Source: JACCZX01 sp963729165 (lineage in GTDB: Bacteria > Pseudomonadota > Gammaproteobacteria > Burkholderiales > Burkholderiaceae_F). From it: 64,000 bases of DNA. The translations under genes were made by a program, and so were the position numbers. Position 1 is the stretch's first letter. Each line of letters opens with the position of its first letter. The stretch covers positions 112,252 to 176,251 of the forward strand of contig CAVSMM010000005.1 in assembly GCA_963729165.1 (NCBI GenBank), in the 5' to 3' direction. Shown here in pieces: positions 45,294 to 54,059 of this stretch. Below the pieces are notes generated by a model that worked only from the letters and a program-made list of their open reading frames with translations, did not search any database and had not been told where the DNA came from.

Positions 45294-45309
45294 TAATTTT
45301 CATTGCGAG

Positions 45310-46080
45310 ATGTCGACGGACGGTAAGGTCTTATACGAGTATCCGTTCAGCGAGCGTGTCCGGACCTTGCTGCGTCTAGAGGACCTGTTCGACAAGTTGA
45401 TGTACTTCTGTGCGCAGGAGCATGCCTACTGCCACCACACAGCGCTGCTAACGCTGTTCGAAATTCTAGAAGTCACTTCGCGTGCCGATCTGAAATCGGA
45501 CTTGTTGCAGGAGCTCGAGCGCCACAAACAATCGTTGCAAGCGTTGCGCAACAATCCACAAGTATCGGAAAGTGCGCTTTCCGGCGTGTTGTCCGAGATC
45601 GAGCGTGCGCAACAGAATCTGAGCTCCGCCACTGGCAAAGCGGGCCAGCACGTGCGCGACAACGAGTGGCTGATGAGTATCCGCAGCCGCGCGATCATTC
45701 CGGGCGGGACCTGCGAGTTTGATCTGCCGTCGTACCACGCATGGCTGACACGCGACGTGGACACGCGCACGAGCGATCTGCAAAACTGGGTTGGCCCGAT
45801 GCTGCAGTTTCATTCCGCACTGGCGATCGTTCTGAAGCTGTTGCGCGAAACCGCGCACCGCAGCAAGCAGGTTGCGGCGCAGGGCGCGTTTCAGCAAATG
45901 TTGCAGGGAAGAACGTACGCGCTGCTGCAGGTGCGCGTCGATGGCGCACTGCACGCCATTCCGGAGATCAGTGCCAATAAGTACATGCTGTGGATTCGCT
46001 TTACGACGCAGGATCGCGAACCGAAACCGCGTTCGATGGATCAAGACGTACCTTTCGAGCTGGCGCTCTGCGCGTTCTAG
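45310..46080 (+). CDS. zapD: Cell division protein ZapD
   Basis: A 256-residue DUF1342 protein that cross-links FtsZ filaments at the division ring. It begins MSTDGKVLYEYPFSERVRTL with LRLEDLFDKLMYFCAQE, and continues DLLQELERHKQSLQALRNNP, RAIIPGGTCEFDLPSYHAWL, QNWVGPMLQFHSALAIVLKL and a beta-rich C-terminus (NKYMLWIRFTTQD). It starts 17 bases after the MITE-like element, so its promoter or leader was probably altered by that insertion. Its partner ftsZ is in the same window. Confidence 0.93.
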   Translation: MSTDGKVLYEYPFSERVRTLLRLEDLFDKLMYFCAQEHAYCHHTALLTLFEILEVTSRADLKSDLLQELERHKQSLQALRNNPQVSESALSGVLSEIERAQQNLSSATGKAGQHVRDNEWLMSIRSRAIIPGGTCEFDLPSYHAWLTRDVDTRTSDLQNWVGPMLQFHSALAIVLKLLRETAHRSKQVAAQGAFQQMLQGRTYALLQVRVDGALHAIPEISANKYMLWIRFTTQDREPKPRSMDQDVPFELALCAF

Positions 46081-46086
46081 TTTCAA

Positions 46087-46278
46087 ATGGCGAAGGTCAA
46101 ATGTCCGACTTGCGGCCGCGCGGTCAAATGGGACGAGCAGCAAAAGTTCCGCCCGTTTTGTTCCGAGCGCTGCAAGATGATCGATCTCGGAGCCTGGGCG
46201 TCCGACGCCTATACGATCGCCGGTCCCGAGGACAATGAGGTCGACACAACACCGGACGTGTCGAGTCGTTCGCACTGA
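46087..46278 (+). CDS. yacG: DNA gyrase inhibitor YacG (zinc protein)
   Basis: A 63-residue protein beginning MAKVKCPTCGRAVKW with four zinc cysteines arranged C-x2-C then FCSERC (C-x3-C), and RCKMIDLGAWASDAY, matching YacG, which binds GyrB and inhibits gyrase. It lies 6 bases after zapD. Its last 70 bases overlap the 3' end of the convergent Nudix gene. Confidence 0.93.
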   Translation: MAKVKCPTCGRAVKWDEQQKFRPFCSERCKMIDLGAWASDAYTIAGPEDNEVDTTPDVSSRSH

Positions 46279-47225
46279 TCGTTACTCCACACAGCCGACA
46301 GCGAAGCAATTCCATGGGCGCCGTAAGACATAGCGGTCGCCAGATCGCTGAGTTGCATTCCTCCCAACGCGTACACCGGCACGCTGCTGTCGGCGATCAT
46401 GCGCGCAGCAGCTTTCCAGCCGAGCGGCGGGCGGGACGGATGGGTCGCCGTGATACGGATCGCGCCCAACGTCACGAAATCCAGTTGCAGCTGGGCTGCA
46501 TGCTCAATCTCTGGGCTTGAGTGGACCGACGCGGCTACCCACTCGAGCTCGGGTCGCTGTTTTAGAGTCGCAAGATCAGCAGCAGTCAAATGCACACCGT
46601 CTGCACTTTCCCAAAGTGCCCGTTGGTGGCGGCTATTGACCAACAACATCGCACCGGCAGCGCGAACGCGGTCCCGCACCTCGGTGAAAAGCACTGCTGC
46701 ATCAGCGTCATCGAGCGCCGGTTCCCGAAACTGCAGCAACGTCAGGCCGCGCGCGAGAGCGGACTCAAGGCGCCGTAAGAAAAGCTCGCGACCGAGCTGC
46801 GCGGCTGCACTGATCGCGTAAATCGGAGCCAGGGCCAGCCATCGCAAAACGGGGATCGTTGCCGGCAACAAAGGCCCTTCGGGTAGGTTGCTGGTCGAAA
46901 AGAAACCGAAGTCCTGGTGCTCGCGTGCGTGCAGCTCTCCGCGCCAGTCAAACACCCGAAAAAAATGCAGCCGTACCAAGGCGTGCGGATAGTCGAAAAC
47001 ACGCACGACCCACGGATAGGCCATGCCGATATCGATACCGAGTTCTTCGTGCAACTCACGTGCAAGAGCTGCTGCGATTGCCTCGCCAGGCTCCACTTTC
47101 CCGCCAGGAAACTCCCAGTACGACGCGTAAGGTTTGCCCACCGGCCGACTGGCCAGCAGAAACCGACCGTCGGGGCGAATGAGCACGCCGGCCGCAACAT
47201 CGACCGGTGCGCGCGTTGACGTCAT
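46209..47225 (-). CDS. Nudix hydrolase fused to thiamine-phosphate-synthase-like domain
   Basis: A 338-residue two-domain protein. The N-terminal MutT-type Nudix domain has WEFPGGKVEPGEAIAAALAR and ELHEELGID. The C-terminal TIM-barrel domain resembles ThiE/TenI (LARGLTLLQFREPALDD; LLVNSRHQRALWESADGVHL; DFVTLGAIRITATHPSR; VPVYALGGMQLSDLATAM). Many proteobacterial mutT genes have this fusion; the Nudix part is thought to clear oxidised dGTP, while the second domain's role is unknown. The final 24 residues are encoded antisense to yacG and look like an extension beyond the normal family end. Overlaps the DUF815 gene as ATGA. Confidence 0.88.
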   Translation of the reverse strand: MTSTRAPVDVAAGVLIRPDGRFLLASRPVGKPYASYWEFPGGKVEPGEAIAAALARELHEELGIDIGMAYPWVVRVFDYPHALVRLHFFRVFDWRGELHAREHQDFGFFSTSNLPEGPLLPATIPVLRWLALAPIYAISAAAQLGRELFLRRLESALARGLTLLQFREPALDDADAAVLFTEVRDRVRAAGAMLLVNSRHQRALWESADGVHLTAADLATLKQRPELEWVAASVHSSPEIEHAAQLQLDFVTLGAIRITATHPSRPPLGWKAAARMIADSSVPVYALGGMQLSDLATAMSYGAHGIASLSAVWSNDQCERLDTSGVVSTSLSSGPAIV

Positions 47226-48124
47226 CGTGGCGCGCTGCCGCCTGCGAGTCGCTTACTCCCCGCCCAGTGGCGAGCGAACTGCAGCGCCACGCGGCCGGAG
47301 CGTGATCCGCGCTGTAATGCGAACTGCAAGGCTTCGGCCCGCGCCTCGGCGGCCTCGTGCGACTTCAAGCCGAAGCGCTGCAGCCAGTGCGAAACGATAT
47401 CGAGATAGTCGTCCTGACGAAATGGATAGAACGAAAGCCAGAGACCAAAGCGCTCCGATAGCGACATCTGCTCTTCAACCGCCTCGGCAGGATGAATCTC
47501 GCCATCGTTGTCGTAACGCGTATCGAGGTTGTCACGCATCAATTCGGGCATCAGGTGACGTCGATTCGACGACGCATAGATGAGAACGTTGTCGGCTGTG
47601 CCGGCAATCGAGCCGTCGAGAGCAGCTTTCAGCTCCTTGTAGCCGGCTTCGTTCTTATCGAACGATAGATCGTCGCAGAAAATGACGAACCGCTCGCGCT
47701 GTCCGGCAACGATGTCCACGATGTCGGCGATATCGATCAAGTCTCGCTTGTCGACTTCAATAAGCCGCAGCCCTCGTGCGCCAAACTCATTCAAACACGC
47801 GCGGATCAGCGACGACTTACCGGTGCCACGGGCGCCTGTCAGCAAGGCGTTGTTGGCCGGTAAGCCGCGTACGAAGCGTTCGGTGTTTTGCACGAGCGCC
47901 GACTTCTGAACATCCACATGCTTTAGGTCGTCGAAAGGAATCAACGCCGGCCGCAATACTGGTTGTAGCTCGCCCTGTTCGAGCCCCAAATAACGCCGCT
48001 TGCGCCAGCGAAACGCCAGCGAAGACGAAAAGTCAGCTGGCGACTGTGCCGGCAACAGGGATTCAAATCGCTCGAGCACTGCGACCAGACGGTTAAGTGT
48101 CGAATCGGGTGTGGCGCGCGTCAC
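47222..48124 (-). CDS. DUF815 AAA+ ATPase
   Basis: A 300-residue P-loop ATPase: Walker A LLTGARGTGKSSLIRACL, Walker B-like RFVIFCDDLSFDKNEAGY, sensor region LIYASSNRRHLMPE, and GLWLSFYPFRQDDYLDIV. The conserved family is found next to mutT and argJ in betaproteobacteria; the cellular role is unknown. The start is GTG at 48124, overlapping the argJ stop (GTGA); its own stop overlaps the Nudix gene start. These three genes form one translationally coupled unit. Confidence 0.9.
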   Translation of the reverse strand: MTRATPDSTLNRLVAVLERFESLLPAQSPADFSSSLAFRWRKRRYLGLEQGELQPVLRPALIPFDDLKHVDVQKSALVQNTERFVRGLPANNALLTGARGTGKSSLIRACLNEFGARGLRLIEVDKRDLIDIADIVDIVAGQRERFVIFCDDLSFDKNEAGYKELKAALDGSIAGTADNVLIYASSNRRHLMPELMRDNLDTRYDNDGEIHPAEAVEEQMSLSERFGLWLSFYPFRQDDYLDIVSHWLQRFGLKSHEAAEARAEALQFALQRGSRSGRVALQFARHWAGSKRLAGGSAPR

Positions 48125-49347
48125 GATCGGTAGTCAGCATTAATTGATACATAGTCGTGCGACAGGTCGGTGGTCCATACGGATGCCACCGCGCGTCCTC
48201 TGCCGAGCTGCAAACGCACCAGAATTTCAGCCTTCTTCATCACGCGTTGCCCGTCTTCCTCGCGGTATGCGGGATTGCGTCCGCCATCTCTCACGACGTA
48301 GACATCGTCGAGATGCATTTGAACACGGTCGGGTTGCAGATCGTGGATCCCCGAGTACCCGACCGCGGCCAGTATCCGTCCGAGGTTGGGGTCGGACGCG
48401 AAGAACGCGGTCTTGACCAACGGCGAGTGCGCCACTGCATAAGCCACCTGGCGCGCTTCATGATCGGTGACTGCCTGCTCGACACGCACCTCGATGAACT
48501 TCGTCGCGCCCTCGCCATCGCGCACGATTGCCTGTGCGAGTTCACGCGCGACGTCGGTCAGAGCGGAAGAAAACGCGGCGAAAAGCGGTTCATCCGCCGA
48601 CTCGACCCGGCTTTCACCGCGACCCGTTGCGATCACAATGAAGGAGTCGTTGGTCGACGTGTCTCCGTCGATCGTGATGCAGTTGAATGATTGGTCGCAG
48701 GCCTGTTGTGTCAGCTGCTGCAGTAATGCTGGCGCAATCGCTGCATCGGTCGCTATGAAACACAGCATTGTCGCCATGTTCGGTCGAATCATGCCCGCGC
48801 CCTTTGCGATGCCCGTCAAAGTCACACTGACTCCATCAACGTCGACCCGGCGCGAGACGGCTTTCGGAATCGTGTCTGTCGTCATGATGGTCTCGGCCGC
48901 TGTTAACCAATGATCGACGCTGAGGCGACCAATGGCATCGGGCAGGCCGGCGACCAATCGGTCGATCGGCAATGCTTCCATGATGACGCCGGTGGAAAAC
49001 GGAAGAACCTGCCTGGCGTCACAGCCGATCAGTCGTGCCAGAGCCGCACAGCTGGCACGCGCTGCCTGAAGTCCCGACTCTCCGGTACCTGCATTCGCAT
49101 TGCCCGTGTTGACGACCAAGGCACGCATGGCTTTCTTCGAAACCAGGTGTTCCCGACACACCAAGACCGGAGCCGCGGCAAAGCGATTTTGAGTAAACAC
49201 CCCGGAAACGTTAGCGCCATCGGCGATGCGAACGACCAGCAGATCCTTGCGGCCGGCCTTTCGTATGCCCGCTTCAGCCCAGCCGAGTTCAACACCTGCA
49301 ACGGGGAACAGTGACTTCGCATCGGGTGCGCGCAGATTAACGGCCAC
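48121..49347 (-). CDS. argJ: Bifunctional ornithine acetyltransferase / N-acetylglutamate synthase
   Basis: Recycles the acetyl group in arginine synthesis. It is a 408-residue proenzyme that self-cleaves before the Thr in IRPNMATMLCFIATDAA, giving alpha and beta chains. Other blocks are VELGWAEAGIRKAGRKDLLV, NTGNANAGTGESG, STGVIMEALPIDRL and ITIDGDTSTNDSF. The C-terminus ends DYVSINADYRS as expected. It lies downstream of secA, separated by dispersed repeat B. Confidence 0.95.
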   Translation of the reverse strand: MAVNLRAPDAKSLFPVAGVELGWAEAGIRKAGRKDLLVVRIADGANVSGVFTQNRFAAAPVLVCREHLVSKKAMRALVVNTGNANAGTGESGLQAARASCAALARLIGCDARQVLPFSTGVIMEALPIDRLVAGLPDAIGRLSVDHWLTAAETIMTTDTIPKAVSRRVDVDGVSVTLTGIAKGAGMIRPNMATMLCFIATDAAIAPALLQQLTQQACDQSFNCITIDGDTSTNDSFIVIATGRGESRVESADEPLFAAFSSALTDVARELAQAIVRDGEGATKFIEVRVEQAVTDHEARQVAYAVAHSPLVKTAFFASDPNLGRILAAVGYSGIHDLQPDRVQMHLDDVYVVRDGGRNPAYREEDGQRVMKKAEILVRLQLGRGRAVASVWTTDLSHDYVSINADYRS

Positions 49348-49413
49348 GTTGAGGACTTGTGCTCGGAACAGTTTGTGGCATACGAAGCGGCTCGTCCCCT
49401 GCCTTTATCCCTG

Positions 49414-49512
49414 GCGCGTACGCGCGGCCGCTCCGAAGGGAGCGCGCCTAACTAATCGCGACGAGTGCACGTGCAACCGCGTAGCGGTCGCGTACACGAG
49501 GAGCGCTATAAC
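49414..49512. repeat. Dispersed repeat copy B, containing the secA stop codon
   Basis: Second copy of the element seen at 4566-4652, in the same orientation and at the same position relative to its gene: on the minus strand it starts at the TAG of secA. It shares the 19-base hairpin core CGCTCCGAAGGGAGCGCGC and flanking ACCGC...GGTCGCGTACACG. It is slightly longer than copy A through short insertions. Confidence 0.65.
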
Positions 49513-52277
49513 TTTCCATGGCACTGCTTGTACTTCTTTCCTGATCCGCATGGGCACGGATCGTTGCGTCCGATCTTTTCGCCGACACGCCTGACCTGCT
49601 GCACGGCCGGTTTCGTTGCGCCTTCGTCGAAGTCCGGCAACGTCAACGCCTCGACTGCTACTGGCTCCTCGGATACGCCGAGACCGAACTCGGAGTGCTG
49701 GGCGTGCGCCTGCTCGGCGCGCCGCTCGCTTTCCTCCTCGATCTGTTGCTCAGCCTGCTGTATTTCTTCCTGCGTCTGAATCCGCACGTTCATCAACACG
49801 CGCACAACGTCGGCGCGGACGCGATCGAGTAGCGAGCCAAACAGTTCGAATGCCTCGCGCTTGTACTCCTGCTTCGGCTGCTTTTGCGCGTAGCCGCGCA
49901 AATGAATGCCCTGACGCAATGCATCCAACGCTGTCAGGTGCTCGCGCCACGCCTGGTCCAGCGATTGCAGCATGATCGATCGCTCAAATCCGGAGAACGA
50001 ATCGCGGCCGACAATCGCCACCTTGGCTTCATACGACTCGTCGGCTGCCTTTAGCACCTTCGCCAGCAGGTCCTCGTCAGTTAGCGAGTCGTTTGACTCC
50101 AGCGCACCTTTCAGAGGCACGTTCAGTTGCCAGTCGTTCGCTAGCGCGGTTTCAAGCCCAGCGATGTCCCACTGCTCCTCGACCGACTCGAGCGGAACGT
50201 GCGCACGGAACATGTCCGTGAAGTACCCGGAGCGCAGGTTCGTCACCATCTCGCCGGTGTTGTCGGTTTCCAGAATTTCGTTGCGCAGCCGGTAGATTTC
50301 GCGCCGCTGATCATTGGCGACGTCGTCGTACTCAAGCAGCTGTTTGCGGATATCGAAGTTGCGTGCTTCGACCTTGCGCTGTGCGCTCTCGATTGAGCGC
50401 GTGACCATGCCCGCTTCGATCGCCTCGCCCTCGGGCAGCTTGAGGCGATCCATGATCGCTTTCATCTTGTCGCCGGCGAATATTCGCAGCAACGAATCTT
50501 CCATCGACAGATAAAACCGCGACGCGCCGGGATCGCCCTGGCGGCCCGAGCGGCCGCGCAGTTGATTATCGATGCGGCGCGACTCGTGACGCTCGGAACC
50601 GATAATCTTCAAACCGCCCGCGCCGACGACCTTGTCATGCAGCGATTGCCACTCGTTGCGCAGCTTGTTGACCCGCAGCGATTTCTCGGCGTCGTCGAGT
50701 GCAGCATCAGCTTCGACGAACTGCACCTGCTTCTCGACGTTTCCGCCGAGCACGATATCGGTGCCGCGACCGGCCATGTTGGTCGCGATTGTGATTACCG
50801 CAGGACTGCCCGCCTGAGCAATGATCTCCGCCTCACGTGCGTGCTGCTTCGCATTCAGAACCTGATGAGGCAACTTCTCCTTTTGCAGCAGATTCGACAG
50901 CAGCTCGGAGTTCTCGATCGATGTCGTGCCCACCAGTACCGGCTGGTCGCGCTCGACGCAGTCCTTGATGTCGTCGAGGATCGCGGTGTACTTCTCCTTC
51001 AGCGTCCGATAGACCTTATCCTGCGAGTCGATACGGATCATCGGCCGATGCGTAGGTATCACCACCGTTTCGAGTCGATAGATTTCCTGGAATTCGTACG
51101 CCTCGGTGTCCGCCGTACCCGTCATACCGGCGAGCTTGCCGTACATGCGAAAGTAGTTTTGAAACGTGATCGACGCGTACGTTTGATTCTCTGCCTGGAT
51201 CGGCACGCCTTCCTTGGCTTCGACCGCCTGATGCAACCCTTCTGACCACCGCCGGCCCACCATCATGCGGCCGGTGAACTCGTCGACGATGATGATCTCG
51301 CCGTTCTGAACGACATATTGCTGGTCACGATGAAACAACGAGTGCGCACGCAACGCGGCGTTCAGGTGGTGCATCAGAATGATGTTCGAGGGTGAATACA
51401 AACTCTCGCCCTCGGCCAGCATTCCCATGCGCGTCAATATTTCTTCAAGCCGCTCATGGCCGGCTTCCGAGATGTGCACTTGGTGGGCTTTTTCGTCTAC
51501 CCAGTAATCGCCTTCGCCTTTTTCGTCGGCCTGGCGGTCGAGCAACTTCGGAATTTCGTTGACACGCACGTACGTTTCGGTGTGATCCTCTGCCGGGCCC
51601 GAAATGATCAGTGGCGTCCGCGCTTCGTCGATCAGAATTGAATCGACCTCGTCGACGATTGCGTATGACAAGCCACGCTGACGGCGGTCGGCGACCGCGT
51701 ACTCCATGTTGTCGCGCAAGTAATCGAAACCAAACTCGTTGTTGGTTCCATATGTGATGTCGGCTGCATAGGCCACGCGCTTTTCCTCTGTCGCCTGCTG
51801 CGACAGGATGACACCCACGGTCAGGCCAAGGAATCGATAAACCTTCCCCATCCAATCGGCATCGCGCGCTGCCAGATAGTCGTTGACCGTGACGATGTGA
51901 ACACCTTTACCGGCCAGCGCGTTCAGATAAGCGGGCAGCGTCGCCGCCAGCGTCTTCCCCTCTCCGGTGCGCATCTCGGCGATCTTGCCTGCATGCAGCA
52001 CCATGCCGCCGACCAGCTGCACGTCAAAGTGCCGCATTGCCAGGGTGCGCTTGGCTGCTTCACGAACAACCGCAAACGACTCGGGTAGCAGGTCGTCAAG
52101 CGTTTCGCCATTGGCGAGGCGCTGTCGAAACTCGCCTGTCTTCGCCTTTAACGCGTCGTCGGACAGCGCCGCGATCTGGGGTTCGAGCGCATTGATGCGA
52201 TCGACATTGCGCTCATACGTTTTCAGCAGACGCTCATTGCGACTGCCAAAGACCTTGGTCAGAATTCCGGAAATCAT
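49506..52277 (-). CDS. secA: Preprotein translocase ATPase SecA
   Basis: A 923-residue motor of the Sec pathway. It begins MISGILTKVFGSRNERLLK. DEAD motor motifs are MRTGEGKTLAATLPAYL, TVNDYLAARDADWMG and IVDEVDSILIDEARTPLI; the preprotein cross-linking region and TNMAGRGTDIVLGGN follow. GRSGRQGDPGASRFYLSMED comes next, and the C-terminal zinc-binding tail is NDPCPCGSGKKYKQCHGKL. The length is normal and the frame intact. The TAG stop is shared with a dispersed repeat. Confidence 0.98.
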   Translation of the reverse strand: MISGILTKVFGSRNERLLKTYERNVDRINALEPQIAALSDDALKAKTGEFRQRLANGETLDDLLPESFAVVREAAKRTLAMRHFDVQLVGGMVLHAGKIAEMRTGEGKTLAATLPAYLNALAGKGVHIVTVNDYLAARDADWMGKVYRFLGLTVGVILSQQATEEKRVAYAADITYGTNNEFGFDYLRDNMEYAVADRRQRGLSYAIVDEVDSILIDEARTPLIISGPAEDHTETYVRVNEIPKLLDRQADEKGEGDYWVDEKAHQVHISEAGHERLEEILTRMGMLAEGESLYSPSNIILMHHLNAALRAHSLFHRDQQYVVQNGEIIIVDEFTGRMMVGRRWSEGLHQAVEAKEGVPIQAENQTYASITFQNYFRMYGKLAGMTGTADTEAYEFQEIYRLETVVIPTHRPMIRIDSQDKVYRTLKEKYTAILDDIKDCVERDQPVLVGTTSIENSELLSNLLQKEKLPHQVLNAKQHAREAEIIAQAGSPAVITIATNMAGRGTDIVLGGNVEKQVQFVEADAALDDAEKSLRVNKLRNEWQSLHDKVVGAGGLKIIGSERHESRRIDNQLRGRSGRQGDPGASRFYLSMEDSLLRIFAGDKMKAIMDRLKLPEGEAIEAGMVTRSIESAQRKVEARNFDIRKQLLEYDDVANDQRREIYRLRNEILETDNTGEMVTNLRSGYFTDMFRAHVPLESVEEQWDIAGLETALANDWQLNVPLKGALESNDSLTDEDLLAKVLKAADESYEAKVAIVGRDSFSGFERSIMLQSLDQAWREHLTALDALRQGIHLRGYAQKQPKQEYKREAFELFGSLLDRVRADVVRVLMNVRIQTQEEIQQAEQQIEEESERRAEQAHAQHSEFGLGVSEEPVAVEALTLPDFDEGATKPAVQQVRRVGEKIGRNDPCPCGSGKKYKQCHGKL

Positions 52278-52516
52278 GGAGATGATCTGGGGCTGGCGAC
52301 CACTGGAAACAAGCTTCGCCGCGAATGCAAGGAACGAAAATTATGTCATAGGGTTGAAAGAGCACTGGGTGGAGGTGGCAAAACCATGTGCTTGCTTGGT
52401 GTAGCGGCAGCGGCTGGCGCAGCGGGGCCGCCTGCGTCGTCGGCACGACCTGCCTGAGGCTCAGGCAGAACAGCTTCGCCCAACGCTTGTGCGCCGGGAA
52501 ATCCGAGCAAACGAGC
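52278..52516. repeat. secA-M23 intergenic region with relatives of the post-ffh repeat
   Basis: Bases about 52397-52450 (GTAGCGGCAGCGGCTGGCGC and onward) match the complement of 32840-32893 over about 50 bases with a handful of differences. A CGCCCAACGCTTG block near 52482 matches one near 32618. A small inverted repeat CCTGCCTGAG...CTCAGGCAG (52450-52470) could form a hairpin. No gene is seen; the secA promoter presumably lies here. Confidence 0.65.
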
Positions 52517-53503
52517 CTAGTCTCGCGCCGAAGCGGAAGCTGCTATCGCCTTGATGTCCACCCGAGCTGATCCTGCGGCATGTTGCTGCAGCGGACTGCC
52601 CTTGCCGAACAGGAACTTCGCAGGGTTTTGTGCGACGCCCTGATGGTGCACCTCAAAGTGCAGATGTGAACCGGTTGATCGTCCGGTTGAACCGACTTCT
52701 GCCAGCTTCTGGCCGCGCTTGACGATATCTCCCGGTGCGACGTTAAGCCGGCTCGCATGTGCGTAGCGGCTTAGCAACGAGTTGCCGTGATCGACTTCGA
52801 CGATGTTGCCCCAGACCGGGTGATATTCGGCGAGCACGACGACTCCGCCAGCGGCTGCATGGATGGGTGTCCCAGTGGGCGCCGCGAAGTCGATACCCGA
52901 GTGATGCGACATCTCGCCGGAAAAAGGATCGGAGCGCCACCCGAAGCCTGAGCCGATAAAGCCATCGGAGACCGGCTTGCTGTGCGGTAGCAACGCCTGC
53001 CGTACCTGTTGTGCACGCAGCTCGGCCTCAATCACGCTCATGTAATCGGCGCGCTGTTCAACGCTGGCAGAAAGCTGCTTCAGCGCGACGTCGAGTTCGC
53101 GCAGCGTCATTGGATCGGTTGCGAGCGCACCGCCACGGCCAGGCAATTGCGCAAAGCGAAACTCTTCCGGGCGGATCCCGGCAGCTTTGCCCACACGCTC
53201 ACCCACCGCATCGAGCCGAAGCAACTGCGCCTGCACTTCGCCGAGCTTGCGCGCCAGTGCCGACACGTTATCGCGCACGAACTGATCTTTGCGCTCCATC
53301 TCATCGCGCGAGACGAACGAAACGAAGTCCGAAAGGATGGGGATGCGAAACACGGACGCAGCGCGCACCGTCAGAAACGAAAACGCGCCCGATAGCAGCA
53401 GCACGCCCAATGCAAGTGTGATCGAAGCAGCGAGTGCATGGCGGCGGGTGATACTGAGCGTCAAGGCGCGCGCCAATCGCTTGTCGACCACTATGATCTG
53501 CAT
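52517..53503 (-). CDS. M23-family murein endopeptidase
   Basis: A 328-residue periplasmic protein. N-terminal membrane anchor (ALAASITLALGVLLLSGAFSF), coiled-coil region at about residues 65-115 (DEMERKDQFVRDNVSALARK), and a C-terminal LytM domain: GFIGSGFGWRSDPFSG, zinc ligands in HHSGIDFAAP and SHLHFEVHHQG, with YAHASRL between. All metal residues are present, so it should be an active peptidase, unlike the degenerate EnvC/NlpD activators. It lies between secA and dciA, a standard betaproteobacterial order. Confidence 0.92.
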   Translation of the reverse strand: MQIIVVDKRLARALTLSITRRHALAASITLALGVLLLSGAFSFLTVRAASVFRIPILSDFVSFVSRDEMERKDQFVRDNVSALARKLGEVQAQLLRLDAVGERVGKAAGIRPEEFRFAQLPGRGGALATDPMTLRELDVALKQLSASVEQRADYMSVIEAELRAQQVRQALLPHSKPVSDGFIGSGFGWRSDPFSGEMSHHSGIDFAAPTGTPIHAAAGGVVVLAEYHPVWGNIVEVDHGNSLLSRYAHASRLNVAPGDIVKRGQKLAEVGSTGRSTGSHLHFEVHHQGVAQNPAKFLFGKGSPLQQHAAGSARVDIKAIAASASARD

Positions 53504-53557
53504 CCCGCGCCCTCCTGCGCTTACCCTTTACCACTCACAGCCCGTTAAGAGCTGCTC

Positions 53558-54059
53558 ATGTCACAGTCCCGCTCGCCTGATCGCTACCGCGCTGCGCGAT
53601 TCGCCGCAAGCGGCCTCGCTGATCGCGCGCTGGGAAGCGACACAGCGAGCTGCACTCGCTATTGCCCCCGCATGTCGATCTGTTGCCGGTATCGATCCCC
53701 TCGAACCCGGCACCTGCGAACTGCGTGGCGAAACGCTCTGGCTTAGCCTTCCCTCACCCGCTCATTCGGCCAAATTGCGGCAAGCAACGCCGCGTCTTTT
53801 ATCAACTTTGGCGGCCGATGGGTTCAAAGTCTACGAGATCAAGACGCGAGTACAACCCGCCGTCACGTCTTACCCTGGAGACGGGAGCCCTGCACCCTCA
53901 AGTCGCTCAGGTGAGCCAAGCCGCGGGTTGCCGTGGCCGCGCAGCGGTGAGGGAGCCGCGGCTGCGGTGGCCGCGCTGGTCGACTCGGTGGGACAGTCTC
54001 CGCTGAAGGAAGCGGCCCGGAAACTGGCGGCAACGCTCCGAAAACGGGCGTCTCGCTAG
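53558..54059 (+). CDS. dciA: DciA-type DUF721 protein, probable replicative helicase loader (apparent +1 frameshift near 53569)
   Basis: DUF721 proteins (DciA) load the DnaB helicase in bacteria lacking DnaC. The conserved part reads ARLIATALRDSPQAASLIAR, then LWLSLPSPAHSAKLRQATPR and the C-terminal PLKEAARKLAATL. The ATG at 53558 (M-S-Q-S) is one base out of frame with it; dropping one C of the CCC at 53568-53570 joins them and gives 166 residues. The C-terminal half carries a poorly conserved insertion (SYPGDGSPAPSSRSGEP). It converges with lpxC, the stops overlapping. Confidence 0.72.
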
